Source of the DNA: Aquirhabdus sp. | GTDB lineage: Bacteria; Pseudomonadota; Gammaproteobacteria; Pseudomonadales; Moraxellaceae | Reading direction: 5' to 3' | DNA length: 37,433 nt | Assembly (NCBI GenBank): GCA_030149815.1 | Contig: JASLHI010000037.1 | Coordinates: forward strand, 1 to 37,433 | In this document: piece by piece, positions 22,165 to 31,261 of the stretch | Position numbering within the stretch: the stretch's first letter is position 1 | Layout of the letters: the number at the start of each line of letters is the position of its first letter | Notes under the pieces: generated by a model | What the model was told of the DNA's origin: nothing | Seen by the model: the letters and a program-made list of their open reading frames with translations, nothing else | Database searches by the model: none | Program-made: the position numbers and the translations under genes

Positions 22165-25011
22165 TTACGCTTTCAACAACGGTGCTAAGAAATGTCCTGT
22201 AAACGAACCTTTCACCTTCACGATTTGTTCAGGCGTTCCTTCGGCAATAATTTGACCGCCACCCGAGCCACCTTCAGGGCCTAAATCGACAATCCAGTCA
22301 GCGGTTTTCACCACATCGAGATTATGCTCAATCACGACAATGGTATTACCCTTGTCGCGTAAGTGATGGAGGATTTCGAGCAGCTTGGCAATGTCATGGA
22401 AATGCAAACCAGTCGTTGGCTCATCCAATACATACAAGGTTTGACCTGTATCTCGTTTTGCCAATTCTTTCGCCAATTTCACGCGCTGTGCTTCACCGCC
22501 AGACAATGTTGTTGCGGCTTGACCTAAGCGAATATAACCCAGTCCAACTTGCATCAAAGTTTCCAGCTTCCGCGCAATCACTGGAATCGCCGCAAAGAAC
22601 TCATGGGCATCTTCCACTGTCATATCCAAGATATCGCTGATATTTTTGCCTTTATAAGACACTTCCAGCGTTTCGCGGTTATAGCGTTTGGTATGGCAAA
22701 CATCACAGGGCACATACATATCAGGCAAGAAGTGCATCGCGACTTTCAGCACACCATCACCTTCGCAAGCCTCACAACGACCGCCTTTGACGTTAAAAGA
22801 AAAGCGTCCTGGTGTATAACCACGCGCTTTGGCTTCTGGCGTTTGCGCAAGCAATTCACGAATCGGAGTGAATAGGCCAGTATAGGTCGCTGGATTACTC
22901 CGCGGCGTACGACCAATCGGACTTTGGTCAATATCAACGACTTTGTCGAGATATTGCAAACCATCCATCGACTCGTGTTTTTCTGCAGTCAAGGTCGTTG
23001 CGCCATTGAGTTGTGTTGCAGCAAGTGGCAGCAGTGTGCGGTTGATCAGAGTTGATTTTCCTGAACCCGAAACACCAGTCACACAGGTCATTAGACCAAT
23101 CGGCAGTTTTAATGTGACGTTTTGCAAATTGTGCCCAATTGCACCTGTCAGCGTGAGCTGTTTTTCAGGATCAGGTTGGTGACGTGTTTTTGGCACTTCA
23201 ATTTTCTTACTGCCTGAGAGGTATTGACCTGTTAATGATTCAGGCTGGGCAATAATATCCGCCATCGTGCCTTCGGCAATAATCTGTCCACCATGCACAC
23301 CCGCACCCGGCCCAATATCGATTACATGATCTGCTGCACGAATCGCATCTTCATCATGCTCAACCACGAGTACGGTATTCCCGAGATCGCGTAAACGAAC
23401 CAAAGTGCCGAGTAGGCGTTCATTATCCCGCTGATGTAGCCCAATCGAGGGCTCATCGAGTACATACATTACGCCCATCAGTCCTGCGCCAATTTGTGAG
23501 GCAAGGCGAATGCGTTGTGCTTCACCGCCTGACAGAGTATCGGCAGAACGTGCCAGCGTTAAATAGTTCAAACCTACACTGACCAAAAACTGTAAGCGTT
23601 CGCGAATTTCTTTAAAAATCTTATCCGCGATCTCGCCTTTAGCACCTGAGAGCTGTAAGTCTTGATAATACTGCGCCGCTGCACCAATCGACTTCTGGAC
23701 GATTGCAGGAAGTGCAACATCAGCGACTTTGACATTGCGCGCGATTTCATTCAGACGTGAGCCATTGCACACGTCGCATGGTGCATTGGATAAATATTGC
23801 GCCAATTCATCACGCACTAGATTACTTTCAGTCTCTTTATAACGGCGCTCTAAATAGGGCAAAACACCTTCAAACACCATTGTCCGCTTTTGGCTGCGAC
23901 CACGTTCATCAGTGTAGTGAAAATCAATTTTGTCGCGGCCTGAACCATGCAAGATCATGCTTTGCTGCGTTTCATTTAGTGCTTGCCATGGTGTATCCAT
24001 ATCAATCTGATAATGCTCGGCAACGGTGGTGAGCATTCTAAAATAATATGGACGCTGTTTGTCCCAGCCACGAATCGCACCTTGATTCAGCGACAGCTCG
24101 TGGTTGTGAATGAGTTTCTCGGCGGTGAAATGGCTACGATGTCCCAAGCCATCACATACCGTACATGCGCCAACAGGATTGTTAAACGAGAATAAGCGCG
24201 GTTCTAAATCGCCAACGGCGCGATCACAGGTCGGGCAACTATGACGCGACGAAAAGGTCTGATCAGGATGTTTGTTGCCATCTTCATTGTTATCCATCCA
24301 ACTGAGCAATGCCAAGCCATCACCTAAACGCAAGGTGGTTTCAAACGATTCCGCCAAACGATTGCCTAAGTCTTCACGCACTTTAAAACGGTCAATGACC
24401 ACTTCAATCGTGTGCTTTTTCTTTTTGTCTAAATCCGTGACGTCATCTAGATCGACCAGTACACCATCGACACGCGCACGGACAAAACCTTGCGCACGCA
24501 GTTGTTCAAAGAGCAATGCATGTTCGCCTTTACGATCACGGACGACTGGCGCCATCAGCATCAGCGCAGTACCTTCGGGTAGTGCTTTGACGCTATCGAC
24601 CATTTGGCTGACGGTTTGCGCAACCATTGGCAAGTCATGTTCAGGGCAATATGGCGTACCGACACGTGCATAGAGCAGGCGCAAATAGTCGTAGATTTCC
24701 GTGATCGTACCGACGGTTGAACGTGGATTGTGACTGGTTGATTTCTGCTCAATGGCAATCGCAGGCGAAAGTCCTTCGATGCTATCGACTTCGGGTTTAT
24801 CCATTTGTGAAAGGAACTGACGCGCATAGGCCGACAGACTTTCGACATAGCGACGCTGACCTTCAGCATACAGCGTATCAAATGCCAATGATGACTTACC
24901 TGAACCCGAAAGCCCTGTAATCACAACAAATTTGTCGCGAGGAATATCTAAGGAAATGTTCTTCAGGTTATGCGTGCGTGCGCCACGAATACGGATATAA
25001 CTTTGACTCAT
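22165..25011 (-). CDS. uvrA: Excinuclease ABC subunit UvrA
   Basis: UvrA is the damage-sensing ATPase of nucleotide excision repair and loads UvrB at lesions. The 948 residues fit the family length (about 940). Both ABC modules are complete: Walker A GLSGSGKSS at 33-41 and GVSGSGKST at 646-654, signature LSGGEAQRIRLA and LSGGEAQRVKLA, and Walker B VLDEPSIGLH and VLDEPTTGLH. Zinc-binding Cys pairs are present (CPTC...CTVC and CEAC...CDVC). No clear LexA-type SOS box was seen upstream, in keeping with lineages that lack LexA. The divergent partner is an MFS gene, with ssb beyond it, an order common in gammaproteobacteria. Confidence 0.98.
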   Translation of the reverse strand: MSQSYIRIRGARTHNLKNISLDIPRDKFVVITGLSGSGKSSLAFDTLYAEGQRRYVESLSAYARQFLSQMDKPEVDSIEGLSPAIAIEQKSTSHNPRSTVGTITEIYDYLRLLYARVGTPYCPEHDLPMVAQTVSQMVDSVKALPEGTALMLMAPVVRDRKGEHALLFEQLRAQGFVRARVDGVLVDLDDVTDLDKKKKHTIEVVIDRFKVREDLGNRLAESFETTLRLGDGLALLSWMDNNEDGNKHPDQTFSSRHSCPTCDRAVGDLEPRLFSFNNPVGACTVCDGLGHRSHFTAEKLIHNHELSLNQGAIRGWDKQRPYYFRMLTTVAEHYQIDMDTPWQALNETQQSMILHGSGRDKIDFHYTDERGRSQKRTMVFEGVLPYLERRYKETESNLVRDELAQYLSNAPCDVCNGSRLNEIARNVKVADVALPAIVQKSIGAAAQYYQDLQLSGAKGEIADKIFKEIRERLQFLVSVGLNYLTLARSADTLSGGEAQRIRLASQIGAGLMGVMYVLDEPSIGLHQRDNERLLGTLVRLRDLGNTVLVVEHDEDAIRAADHVIDIGPGAGVHGGQIIAEGTMADIIAQPESLTGQYLSGSKKIEVPKTRHQPDPEKQLTLTGAIGHNLQNVTLKLPIGLMTCVTGVSGSGKSTLINRTLLPLAATQLNGATTLTAEKHESMDGLQYLDKVVDIDQSPIGRTPRSNPATYTGLFTPIRELLAQTPEAKARGYTPGRFSFNVKGGRCEACEGDGVLKVAMHFLPDMYVPCDVCHTKRYNRETLEVSYKGKNISDILDMTVEDAHEFFAAIPVIARKLETLMQVGLGYIRLGQAATTLSGGEAQRVKLAKELAKRDTGQTLYVLDEPTTGLHFHDIAKLLEILHHLRDKGNTIVVIEHNLDVVKTADWIVDLGPEGGSGGGQIIAEGTPEQIVKVKGSFTGHFLAPLLKA

Positions 25012-25339
25012 TATTAATTACTCATCGCTTTGCTTGTGGTGGCGGAACGCAGGAAATTTTTTAAGATCAAGAGCAAATCCTCCCTAACCCTCCTTTTACT
25101 AAGGAGGGGACTATTTTGGCTACGCCAAAATAAAAAAGCTCCTCCCTTTGCAAAGGGAGGTTGGGAGGGATTTTGCTTTTGCCTTTAACAATCATTATAG
25201 ATGAAGCAATTGTGGCGTAAAACAAGGTTAATGTGAGGAATCATGATTAATAAATCATATCAAAAAGACATGTAATAGATGATGTGCGATTTGACGTATA
25301 ATGCAGCATTCATTTTTCACGTCTTTGTTTTAGGTTTTT
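25012..25339. other. 328-bp divergent intergenic region uvrA / MFS
   Basis: The region holds a complex inverted repeat (25071-25178, listed separately) and about 160 bases of AT-rich promoter DNA upstream of the transporter. A good -10 match TATAAT lies at 25297-25302 but has no convincing -35. No ORF or RNA gene is supported. Confidence 0.5.
25071..25178. repeat. MITE/REPIN-like element with nested hairpins
   Basis: The ends AGCAAATCCTCCCTAACC and GGTTGGGAGGGATTTTGCT are imperfect inverted repeats. Between them lie three smaller hairpins: CCTCC/GGAGG near 25090-25108, TTTTGGC-TAC-GCCAAAA near 25114-25130, and CCTCCCTTT-GC-AAAGGGAGG near 25141-25160. This cloverleaf-like layout without any ORF is typical of non-autonomous mobile or palindromic intergenic repeats found in many copies per genome. 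Confidence 0.65.
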
Positions 25340-26713
25340 ATGAACTCCTCTGAAGTCAGAGCAACGTTTGCGTTAGGTAGTATTTTTGCCTTGCGCATGT
25401 TGGGCTTGTTTATGATCGTGCCCGTCTTTGCAATTTATGGACGTGCGTATTCAGGGGCAACGCCTGCACTTATTGGTTTAGCAATCGGTATTTATGGTTT
25501 ATCACAAGCTCTGTTGCAAATTCCAGTCAGTGTTTTGGCTGATCGTTCTGCTCGAAAACCCCTTATCGTTATTGGATTACTAATTTTTGCCATCGGTGGC
25601 GCGGTTGCCGCGAACTCTACCTCGATTTGGGGCGTGATTTTAGGGCGTGCTATTGCTGGCGGTGGTGCGGTGTCTGCTGTGGTGATGGCGTTACTCGCCG
25701 ATGTTACCCGTGAGGAACATCGCGGTAAAGCGATGGCGGCGATGGGCATGAGTATTGCGCTGTCTTTTATTATTGCATTCAGTTTAGGACCGATATTGAC
25801 GCATAAAGTCGGCTTATCAGGTTTATTTTGGCTGACCTCAATTGCAGGAATATTGGCAATTGGACTATTAATGATTGTGCCAACGCCAATTCGAGCATTA
25901 ACGCAAAATCCACTAGGGATTAAAAAACAATTACAGTCGATTCTCAATGTTCCTGATCTAAATCGTCTGCATTTTTCGATTTTCAGTTTACATTTATTAA
26001 TGACAGCGGCTTTCGTATTAATTCCGAGTCAATTGGTCGAATATGCTCATATTCCTGTGCATGCACATGGTTGGGTATATTTACCATTATTATTGGCTGG
26101 TTTTATTCTCGCGATTCCAGCGATTATTGTTGCGGAAGCCAAACGCAGAATGCGCCGTATTTTTGTCAGTGGCGTAGCGCTGATTGCCGTGTCATTAATC
26201 GTACTGACGATTTTTGATCAAAATCGAATCGGTTTATTGGTTGGCATCGGTTTATTTTTTATCGCCTTTAATACCCTTGAAGCATTATTGCCATCATGGC
26301 TGGCGAAGCGCGCGCCAGTTGCCGCAAAAGCAACCGCAATGGGCGTTAATGCTTCAAGTCAATTTCTTGGCGCGTTTTTCGGCGGCGTGCTGGGCGGGCA
26401 ATTATTAACCCATCTCAATTCACAAGTCAGTTGGGCAATTTTGGCGGGCCTCGCGTGCGTTTGGTTGATCGTTGCCGCAAAATTAATCTCACCACCCTAT
26501 TTATCGAGTTTGGCCGTACGATTGCCAGATTACTCCGCTCAACCGCATGGGGTGAATGATTGGGTGGTCAATTTGTTAGATATTGATGGTGTTGAAGATG
26601 TGGTGGTTTTGCTTGAACAACGTGTCGCTTATTTGAAAATTGATAAAACAAAAATGGATGTGCCAACACGCGCACAATTATCAACACTTTTGGGACAATC
26701 TTTTCAAATTTAG
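25340..26713 (+). CDS. yajR: MFS transporter, YajR-like, with C-terminal YAM domain
   Basis: This 457-residue, 12-helix major facilitator resembles E. coli YajR in length and order. It has the start RATFALGSIFALRMLGLFM, motif A as DRSARKP, GGAVSAVVMALLADVTREEHRGKAMA and LGPILTHKVGL. After the last helix a soluble domain of about 65 residues (LLDIDGVEDVVVLLEQ...YLKID) matches the ferredoxin-like YAM domain of YajR. The substrate is unknown and the family is a putative exporter. Its position between uvrA and ssb is conserved in Pseudomonas and relatives. Only a weak ribosome-binding site (AGG) precedes ATG 25340. Confidence 0.87.
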   Translation: MNSSEVRATFALGSIFALRMLGLFMIVPVFAIYGRAYSGATPALIGLAIGIYGLSQALLQIPVSVLADRSARKPLIVIGLLIFAIGGAVAANSTSIWGVILGRAIAGGGAVSAVVMALLADVTREEHRGKAMAAMGMSIALSFIIAFSLGPILTHKVGLSGLFWLTSIAGILAIGLLMIVPTPIRALTQNPLGIKKQLQSILNVPDLNRLHFSIFSLHLLMTAAFVLIPSQLVEYAHIPVHAHGWVYLPLLLAGFILAIPAIIVAEAKRRMRRIFVSGVALIAVSLIVLTIFDQNRIGLLVGIGLFFIAFNTLEALLPSWLAKRAPVAAKATAMGVNASSQFLGAFFGGVLGGQLLTHLNSQVSWAILAGLACVWLIVAAKLISPPYLSSLAVRLPDYSAQPHGVNDWVVNLLDIDGVEDVVVLLEQRVAYLKIDKTKMDVPTRAQLSTLLGQSFQI

Positions 26714-26786
26714 AGAGTGCTTTTTGTAGATAACTGGTTTAAAGTCTTCGGACTTAAAATTAAGTTATCGAATGAGGAAAGTCGCT

Positions 26787-27260
26787 ATGCGTGGTGTAAA
26801 TAAAGTAATTCTGGTGGGTACTTTGGGTCGTGATCCTGAAACGAAATCATTTCCAAATGGTGGTTCAGTGACACAATTTTCCATTGCTACCAGTGAAAGC
26901 TGGAAAGATAAAAATACTGGCGAACCACGAGAAGAAACAGAATGGCATCGTATCGTTCTGAATAATCGTTTGGGCGAAATCGCTCAGCAATATCTCAAAA
27001 AAGGCAGCAAAGTTTATATCGAAGGCAGCCTGCGTACTCGTAAGTGGACCGACAAAGAAGGTGTCGAGCGTTACAGCACCGAAGTCCGTGGTGACTCGAT
27101 GCAAATGCTTGACAGTAAAGGTCAAGGTGGTGGTCAAAGCCAAGGTGATTACGAGCCTTATCAAGCCAACCAAGCGCCAGCACGTTCACAAGCAAGTGCA
27201 CCTGCGCCAGCACAAACTAGCTATTCGGCAAATGATTTAGATGATGATCTGCCGTTCTAA
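26787..27260 (+). CDS. ssb: Single-stranded DNA-binding protein
   Basis: SSB coats single-stranded DNA and recruits replication and repair proteins. The OB fold covers about 1-110 (RGVNKVILVGTLGRDPE, WHRIVLNNRLGEIAQQYLKKGSKVYIEGSLRTRKW). A Gln/Pro/Ala-rich disordered linker follows, and the acidic tip DLDDDLPF binds partner proteins. The frame opens at ATG 26772, but GAGGA lies seven to eight bases before ATG 26787, so the shorter form of 157 residues is preferred. It is 73 bases downstream of the YajR-like gene. Confidence 0.97.
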   Translation: MRGVNKVILVGTLGRDPETKSFPNGGSVTQFSIATSESWKDKNTGEPREETEWHRIVLNNRLGEIAQQYLKKGSKVYIEGSLRTRKWTDKEGVERYSTEVRGDSMQMLDSKGQGGGQSQGDYEPYQANQAPARSQASAPAPAQTSYSANDLDDDLPF

Positions 27261-27290
27261 GCTCAACCTAAGATCCATCTAGATATTTAT

Positions 27291-27320
27291 AAAAGCTCAT
27301 ATTAATTATGGGCTTTTTTA
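27291..27320 (+). terminator. Rho-independent terminator of ssb
   Basis: AAAGCTCAT (27292-27300) pairs with ATGGGCTTT (27308-27316), one wobble, followed by a T run. Confidence 0.75.
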
Positions 27321-27363
27321 TTTCTTATTGACTAATCGTTGTCATAAATTTATAAGCCGATGA

Positions 27364-27392
27364 TTGTTAAGATGGAAACTGTGCGATATAGT
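27364..27392 (+). promoter_or_regulatory. Candidate sigma-70 promoter of flotillin-like gene
   Basis: TTGTTA (27364-27369) and TATAGT (27387-27392) are separated by exactly 17 bases, about 40 bases before the start codon at 27434. Confidence 0.5.
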
Positions 27393-27433
27393 TTTCAGTG
27401 TAAGAATTTCAATAAATAATAGGTAAAAAACTC

Positions 27434-29575
27434 ATGGATTCAGCGTTATATACTTCGATTTCTCCCTACTTTTCATATTTATGGATTATTCCCGTCTTGT
27501 TTGCATTCATCTGCTGGAGAAAGATTCTTTGGGTCTGCGGCGTGATCATTGTTCCTGACAATATGATTGGTTTGGTGACGAAGAAATTTGTACTTTGGGG
27601 CACTCACAAAGATCTTCCACCAGGAAAAATTATTGCACTAAACGGCGAGGCTGGTGATCAGGTTGATGCGTTGGCATCAGGGATTCATTATGGGTATTGG
27701 CCTTGGCAATACAGCGTTCAGAATGAACCTTTAACCAAAATTCAAGCAGGTTATATTGGGATTGTTGAGTCTCGTGATGGTGGACCTTTGATGGATGGTC
27801 ATATCATCGGATTACATGTCGATTGCGATATGTTCCAAGACGCACGGGCATTCCTCACTAATGGTGGACAGCGTGGCCCACAAGCCATGGTGATTCCCGA
27901 AGGTTCATTCCGAATTAATTCACTGCTCTTTTCGGTGACAACGGTTCCCATGACTGTGATTAATAAAAATCAGATTGGGATTGTCGAAGCGCATGGTGGC
28001 ATTCCGATTCCTGTGGGTCGGGTTTTGGCGAAACATGTAAATTGCAACATGTTTCAAGACGCCCATAAATTCTTGCTTGCAGGTGGTGAGCGCGGTCCAC
28101 AAATTTCGATCATTCCGAATGGTCAATATAGGATCAATCCACGTCTATTTTCTGTGAAAGCGGTCGATTCTGTGGATATTCCAGACAACATGGTCGGTAT
28201 TGTGACCACGAAAGAAGGCGCTGCTTTACCGACAGGTGAGATTGCGGGCAAGGAAGTAACACACCATAACTTGTTCCAAGATGGTCAGGCTTTTATTACA
28301 GCAGGTGGATTTAAAGGCTTGCAGGAACAAGTGATTCTTGCAGGACGTTATTTTATTAATCCAATGTTTGCCACCGTTGAAGTAGTCAAAATGACTGAAG
28401 TGCCGATCGCAAATGCGGGCGTGGTAATCGCCTATGTCGGTGAAGAAGGCGCTGATGTCACTGGTGATGATTTCAAACATGGCAATTTGGTGATGCGTGG
28501 TCAGAAAGGAGTTTGGGTTGAGCCACTTGATCCAGGTAAATATCCAATCAATCCATATACGCATAAAGTTGAATGTGTCCCAACCGCTAACGTGGTATTG
28601 AACTGGGCAACGGGCAAATCCGAAGCTCATAATCTGGATAAAAATTTATCGACGATCACGGTGCGTAGTTCTGACGGTTTTACCTTTAATTTGGATGTTT
28701 CTCAGATCATTCATATTCCGCGCGCTGATTCACCAAAAGTAATTGCGCGTTTCGGTAGCGTGGGAAATTTGGTCACACAAGTGTTAGAACCGACTATTGG
28801 CAATTACTTCCGCAATACGGCTCAAGGCTCTGATGTGATTGACTTCCTGAAAGGAAGGACTCAACGTCAATCCGATGCTAAGTCATGTATTGGCGATGCT
28901 TTGAAAGAATACAATGTCGTAGCTGTAGATACTCTGATTGGTGACATCGTGCCGCCTGAATCGTTGATGAAGACGCTCACAGATCGGAAAATTGCCGAAC
29001 AGGAACAAGTGACGTTTAAAACACAAGAATTGGCGCAAGTTGCACGTAAAGAGTATGAGCAGGCACAGGCGATTGCGGATTCTCAGTCCCGCGTGGTTGC
29101 GGCCGAGCGTGAGGTGGAGATTTCACAATTTAACGCCAGCTCAATGGTGAAAAAAGCCGAAGGTGATAAAAACGCTAAGGTTCTTAATGCTGAAGGGGAT
29201 GCGCGTTCAAAAGTCGTCAATGCGGAAGCCGACGCGAATGTGTTGTCTGTGGTGGGTCGAGCAAAAGCAGAAAACACCTTGGCTGTCGGTACTGCGGAAG
29301 CAGAGGTTATTCAAAAGAAAACCAATGCGGTTGGGCAAGCGAATTATGCATTGATCGAAGTGGGCCGTGCTTTAGCTGAGGCTAAAATTCCATTAGTTCC
29401 GCAAATTATGGTGGCTGGTGGAGGGGCTGAGGGTCAGGGGAACGGACAATCACTGGTGAATGTGTTACTTGCCAATTTGGTTTCTAAGGATTTAGCTTCC
29501 AAAGAACAGGCTTCTAAGGATTTAAACCGAGATAAAACTCAGCTTCCAATTCAGACGAATGGTGAAGGGCAATAA
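27434..29575 (+). CDS. Flotillin-like SPFH/band 7 protein with tandem N-terminal modules
   Basis: The 713-residue protein has a hydrophobic N-terminal anchor (about 15-40). Tandem modules of about 73 residues follow at roughly 104-176, 177-249 and 250-323, flanked by divergent units (about 37-103 and 324-387). Each core shows IGIV near its start, FQDA or FQDG in the middle and a GxYxINP-like turn near the end. The SPFH domain runs about 388-520 and a long charged coiled coil about 520-650 (EQEQVTFKTQELAQVARKEY, AEGDAR, AEADAN), with a Gly-rich and polar tail. Bacterial flotillins scaffold membrane microdomains. Repeats before an SPFH-type shoulder and coiled coil also recall the major vault protein, which is analogy only. 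A sigma-70-like promoter precedes it. Confidence 0.88.
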   Translation: MDSALYTSISPYFSYLWIIPVLFAFICWRKILWVCGVIIVPDNMIGLVTKKFVLWGTHKDLPPGKIIALNGEAGDQVDALASGIHYGYWPWQYSVQNEPLTKIQAGYIGIVESRDGGPLMDGHIIGLHVDCDMFQDARAFLTNGGQRGPQAMVIPEGSFRINSLLFSVTTVPMTVINKNQIGIVEAHGGIPIPVGRVLAKHVNCNMFQDAHKFLLAGGERGPQISIIPNGQYRINPRLFSVKAVDSVDIPDNMVGIVTTKEGAALPTGEIAGKEVTHHNLFQDGQAFITAGGFKGLQEQVILAGRYFINPMFATVEVVKMTEVPIANAGVVIAYVGEEGADVTGDDFKHGNLVMRGQKGVWVEPLDPGKYPINPYTHKVECVPTANVVLNWATGKSEAHNLDKNLSTITVRSSDGFTFNLDVSQIIHIPRADSPKVIARFGSVGNLVTQVLEPTIGNYFRNTAQGSDVIDFLKGRTQRQSDAKSCIGDALKEYNVVAVDTLIGDIVPPESLMKTLTDRKIAEQEQVTFKTQELAQVARKEYEQAQAIADSQSRVVAAEREVEISQFNASSMVKKAEGDKNAKVLNAEGDARSKVVNAEADANVLSVVGRAKAENTLAVGTAEAEVIQKKTNAVGQANYALIEVGRALAEAKIPLVPQIMVAGGGAEGQGNGQSLVNVLLANLVSKDLASKEQASKDLNRDKTQLPIQTNGEGQ

Positions 29576-29918
29576 AAGCAATATCCTGAAGAGTTTGGTA
29601 TTTTGAATGGTGATGTATCGATGTTCAAAAAAGCCTTTATAGATTAAGGGCTTTTTATATCATTCTTAGAAAATATTATGCTTTGATTAGCCTTATATAT
29701 TACTAAAAGTAGTTGTTTAGAATATTTATTTAGATAAACTACAAGAAAATTGATAAAAATAGATGTAGTATTTCCAAGCAGTAGAATTAATAATATTGAA
29801 CGCCAGAGTTTTTTAATAGAAATATTATTGAAGTTGATGTATAAAACTTGAAGTACAACAAATCTCGTTGTTTAAATTTTTATGAGTCATATATTTACAT
29901 TATTGATGGAATAGCATT
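29576..29918. other. 343-bp AT-rich region before H-NS-family gene
   Basis: The first 80 bases hold the terminator of the flotillin-like gene. The remaining 263 bases are strongly AT-rich with no ORF, the composition to which H-NS proteins bind, so autoregulation is plausible. A weak promoter candidate is TTGAAG (29848-29853), 17 bases, TTTAAA (29871-29876). Confidence 0.45.
29626..29656 (+). terminator. Rho-independent terminator of flotillin-like gene
   Basis: AAGCCTTTA (29631-29639 region) pairs with TAAGGGCTT with one wobble, followed by a T run (to about 29656). Confidence 0.75.
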
Positions 29919-30254
29919 ATGAGTACCGATTTAAGTCATCTTTCGGTTGCAGAGCTGAAGCGTGTGATTAGTGAAGCAGAAAGTTTGGTAGAAACTAAAT
30001 ATGTAGATGCAATTAAAGAGGGCTATGCCCAAATTGAAAAAATTGCGCATGAACTTAATATGACTTTAGAAGAGTTAATTACTGCAGGAAGAGCACGGGT
30101 CGGTCGTAGTAATTCTGCGCCACGTAAGCCTGTTGAAGCACGTTATCGCAATCCAGATAATACCGATGAGACATGGACTGGGCGCGGTAAGCCTCCACGC
30201 TGGTTGGCTGCTAAGATGGCAGCAGGCGCTAAAAAAGAAGATTTCCTAATCTGA
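29919..30254 (+). CDS. H-NS family nucleoid-associated regulator
   Basis: The 111-residue DNA-binding protein has an N-terminal coiled-coil oligomerisation region (LSVAELKRVISEAESLVETKY). Its C-terminal domain has the H-NS signature YRNPDNTDETWTGRGKPPRWL; the Gly-Arg-Gly hook inserts into the minor groove of AT-rich DNA. Such proteins silence AT-rich, often acquired, genes. GGA lies about nine bases before ATG 29919. The AT-rich upstream region is a likely target of its own product. It stands alone, with a terminator behind it. Confidence 0.93.
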   Translation: MSTDLSHLSVAELKRVISEAESLVETKYVDAIKEGYAQIEKIAHELNMTLEELITAGRARVGRSNSAPRKPVEARYRNPDNTDETWTGRGKPPRWLAAKMAAGAKKEDFLI

Positions 30255-30298
30255 TCGCCGTAAATCAATATCGTTCAAAGATATGAATTGTTGCGGAT

Positions 30299-30330
30299 AA
30301 AACACTCGAATCTTTCGGGTGTTTTTTTAT
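30299..30330 (+). terminator. Rho-independent terminator of H-NS-family gene
   Basis: AACACTCGAA (30301-30310) pairs with TTCGGGTGTT (30314-30323), one wobble, followed by seven T. Confidence 0.85.
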
Positions 30331-30478
30331 GCATTTGTGAATGAAAGTCTTTTTTGATGTTGTAATTTGGTGTAATGGTTTGAGTGATCGATAGAAGAAT
30401 GTGATTTAGGGATTCTGTTTGTCATGATTATTGCGCATAATCGAGGGTCAGGATGATTTTATTTTGGATGAGTGGTTT

Positions 30479-31261
30479 GTGAGCCGAGTTGTGCCGTTGA
30501 ATAAAAAAAACAGACCGAGTGGATATTGGTGGGCGTTCGCATCAGTCATACTGCTGTCATTTATCATGTTGCAGTTACCTGCGGCGTGGGTTATCGCGCG
30601 CGCGACGCCTAATAACCCCTATCTTGATAATGTGAGTGGTAATTTGTGGCATGGACAGGGGGATTGGCATTATAAAGATGCGCAGGGTGTGATCTCATGG
30701 CAAACACGTCCTTGGATGCTGTTGTTTTTTAGAGTCAGTGCCAATGTGACTTTGAAAACTGGTGATACCCAGCTACAAGCGATTATTACGCGAAGTCCGA
30801 ATCATTGGCATATCGATTCACTCAATGGCAGCATTCAGCCTGAAACTTTACAGGCACTGATCCCGTGGCAGTGGCCGAGTAGCCCAATCATTGTGAAAAA
30901 TCTTTCGATTGATCAATATACCAGTGGAGCTTTTTCTTCAGTAGACGGTCAGTTGAGTTGGGGTGGCGGTTTGCTCGGTTATCCTTATGAAGGTCGTGTT
31001 GAGCGTGCAACACTCCCGCCTTTGTTAGGTGGACTGTCTTTAGATCGAGATCGATTGCATTTTGCACTGACCAATGGACAAAAAGAGCGTATGGGTGATT
31101 TTTATCTTTCAGGTCAAAGTGCAGCACAAAAAGATATGATGTTAGATGTGCAATTGACCCAGCGGCTACTGTTAAACGTAGCTGGTTATCATGGGCAAGC
31201 AGGATTAGATACCGCAGTTATTGCCGTCCGTCAGCCTCTTAGTAGTTTGGGGGCGATGTAA
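30479..31261 (+). CDS. gspN: Type II secretion system protein GspN
   Basis: GspN is an accessory inner-membrane component of the type II secretion system. The protein has one N-terminal membrane helix (about YWWAFASVILLSFIMLQLPAAWVIA), followed by a mainly beta periplasmic domain with the family pattern NVSGNLWHGQGDWHYKD. The start is unclear: the frame opens at TTG 30431, while GTG 30479, with GGATGAG about eight bases upstream, gives a short cytoplasmic N-terminus typical of the family. The stop TAA directly abuts the ATG of gspC, so the two are cotranslated. The gspN-gspC-gspD order fits Acinetobacter-type clusters, where the other gsp genes lie elsewhere. Confidence 0.85.
   Translation: MSRVVPLNKKNRPSGYWWAFASVILLSFIMLQLPAAWVIARATPNNPYLDNVSGNLWHGQGDWHYKDAQGVISWQTRPWMLLFFRVSANVTLKTGDTQLQAIITRSPNHWHIDSLNGSIQPETLQALIPWQWPSSPIIVKNLSIDQYTSGAFSSVDGQLSWGGGLLGYPYEGRVERATLPPLLGGLSLDRDRLHFALTNGQKERMGDFYLSGQSAAQKDMMLDVQLTQRLLLNVAGYHGQAGLDTAVIAVRQPLSSLGAM

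Noticed and set aside
25012..25339. SOS box upstream of uvrA
   Set aside because: No CTGT-N8-ACAG-like site was found by eye in the intergenic region.
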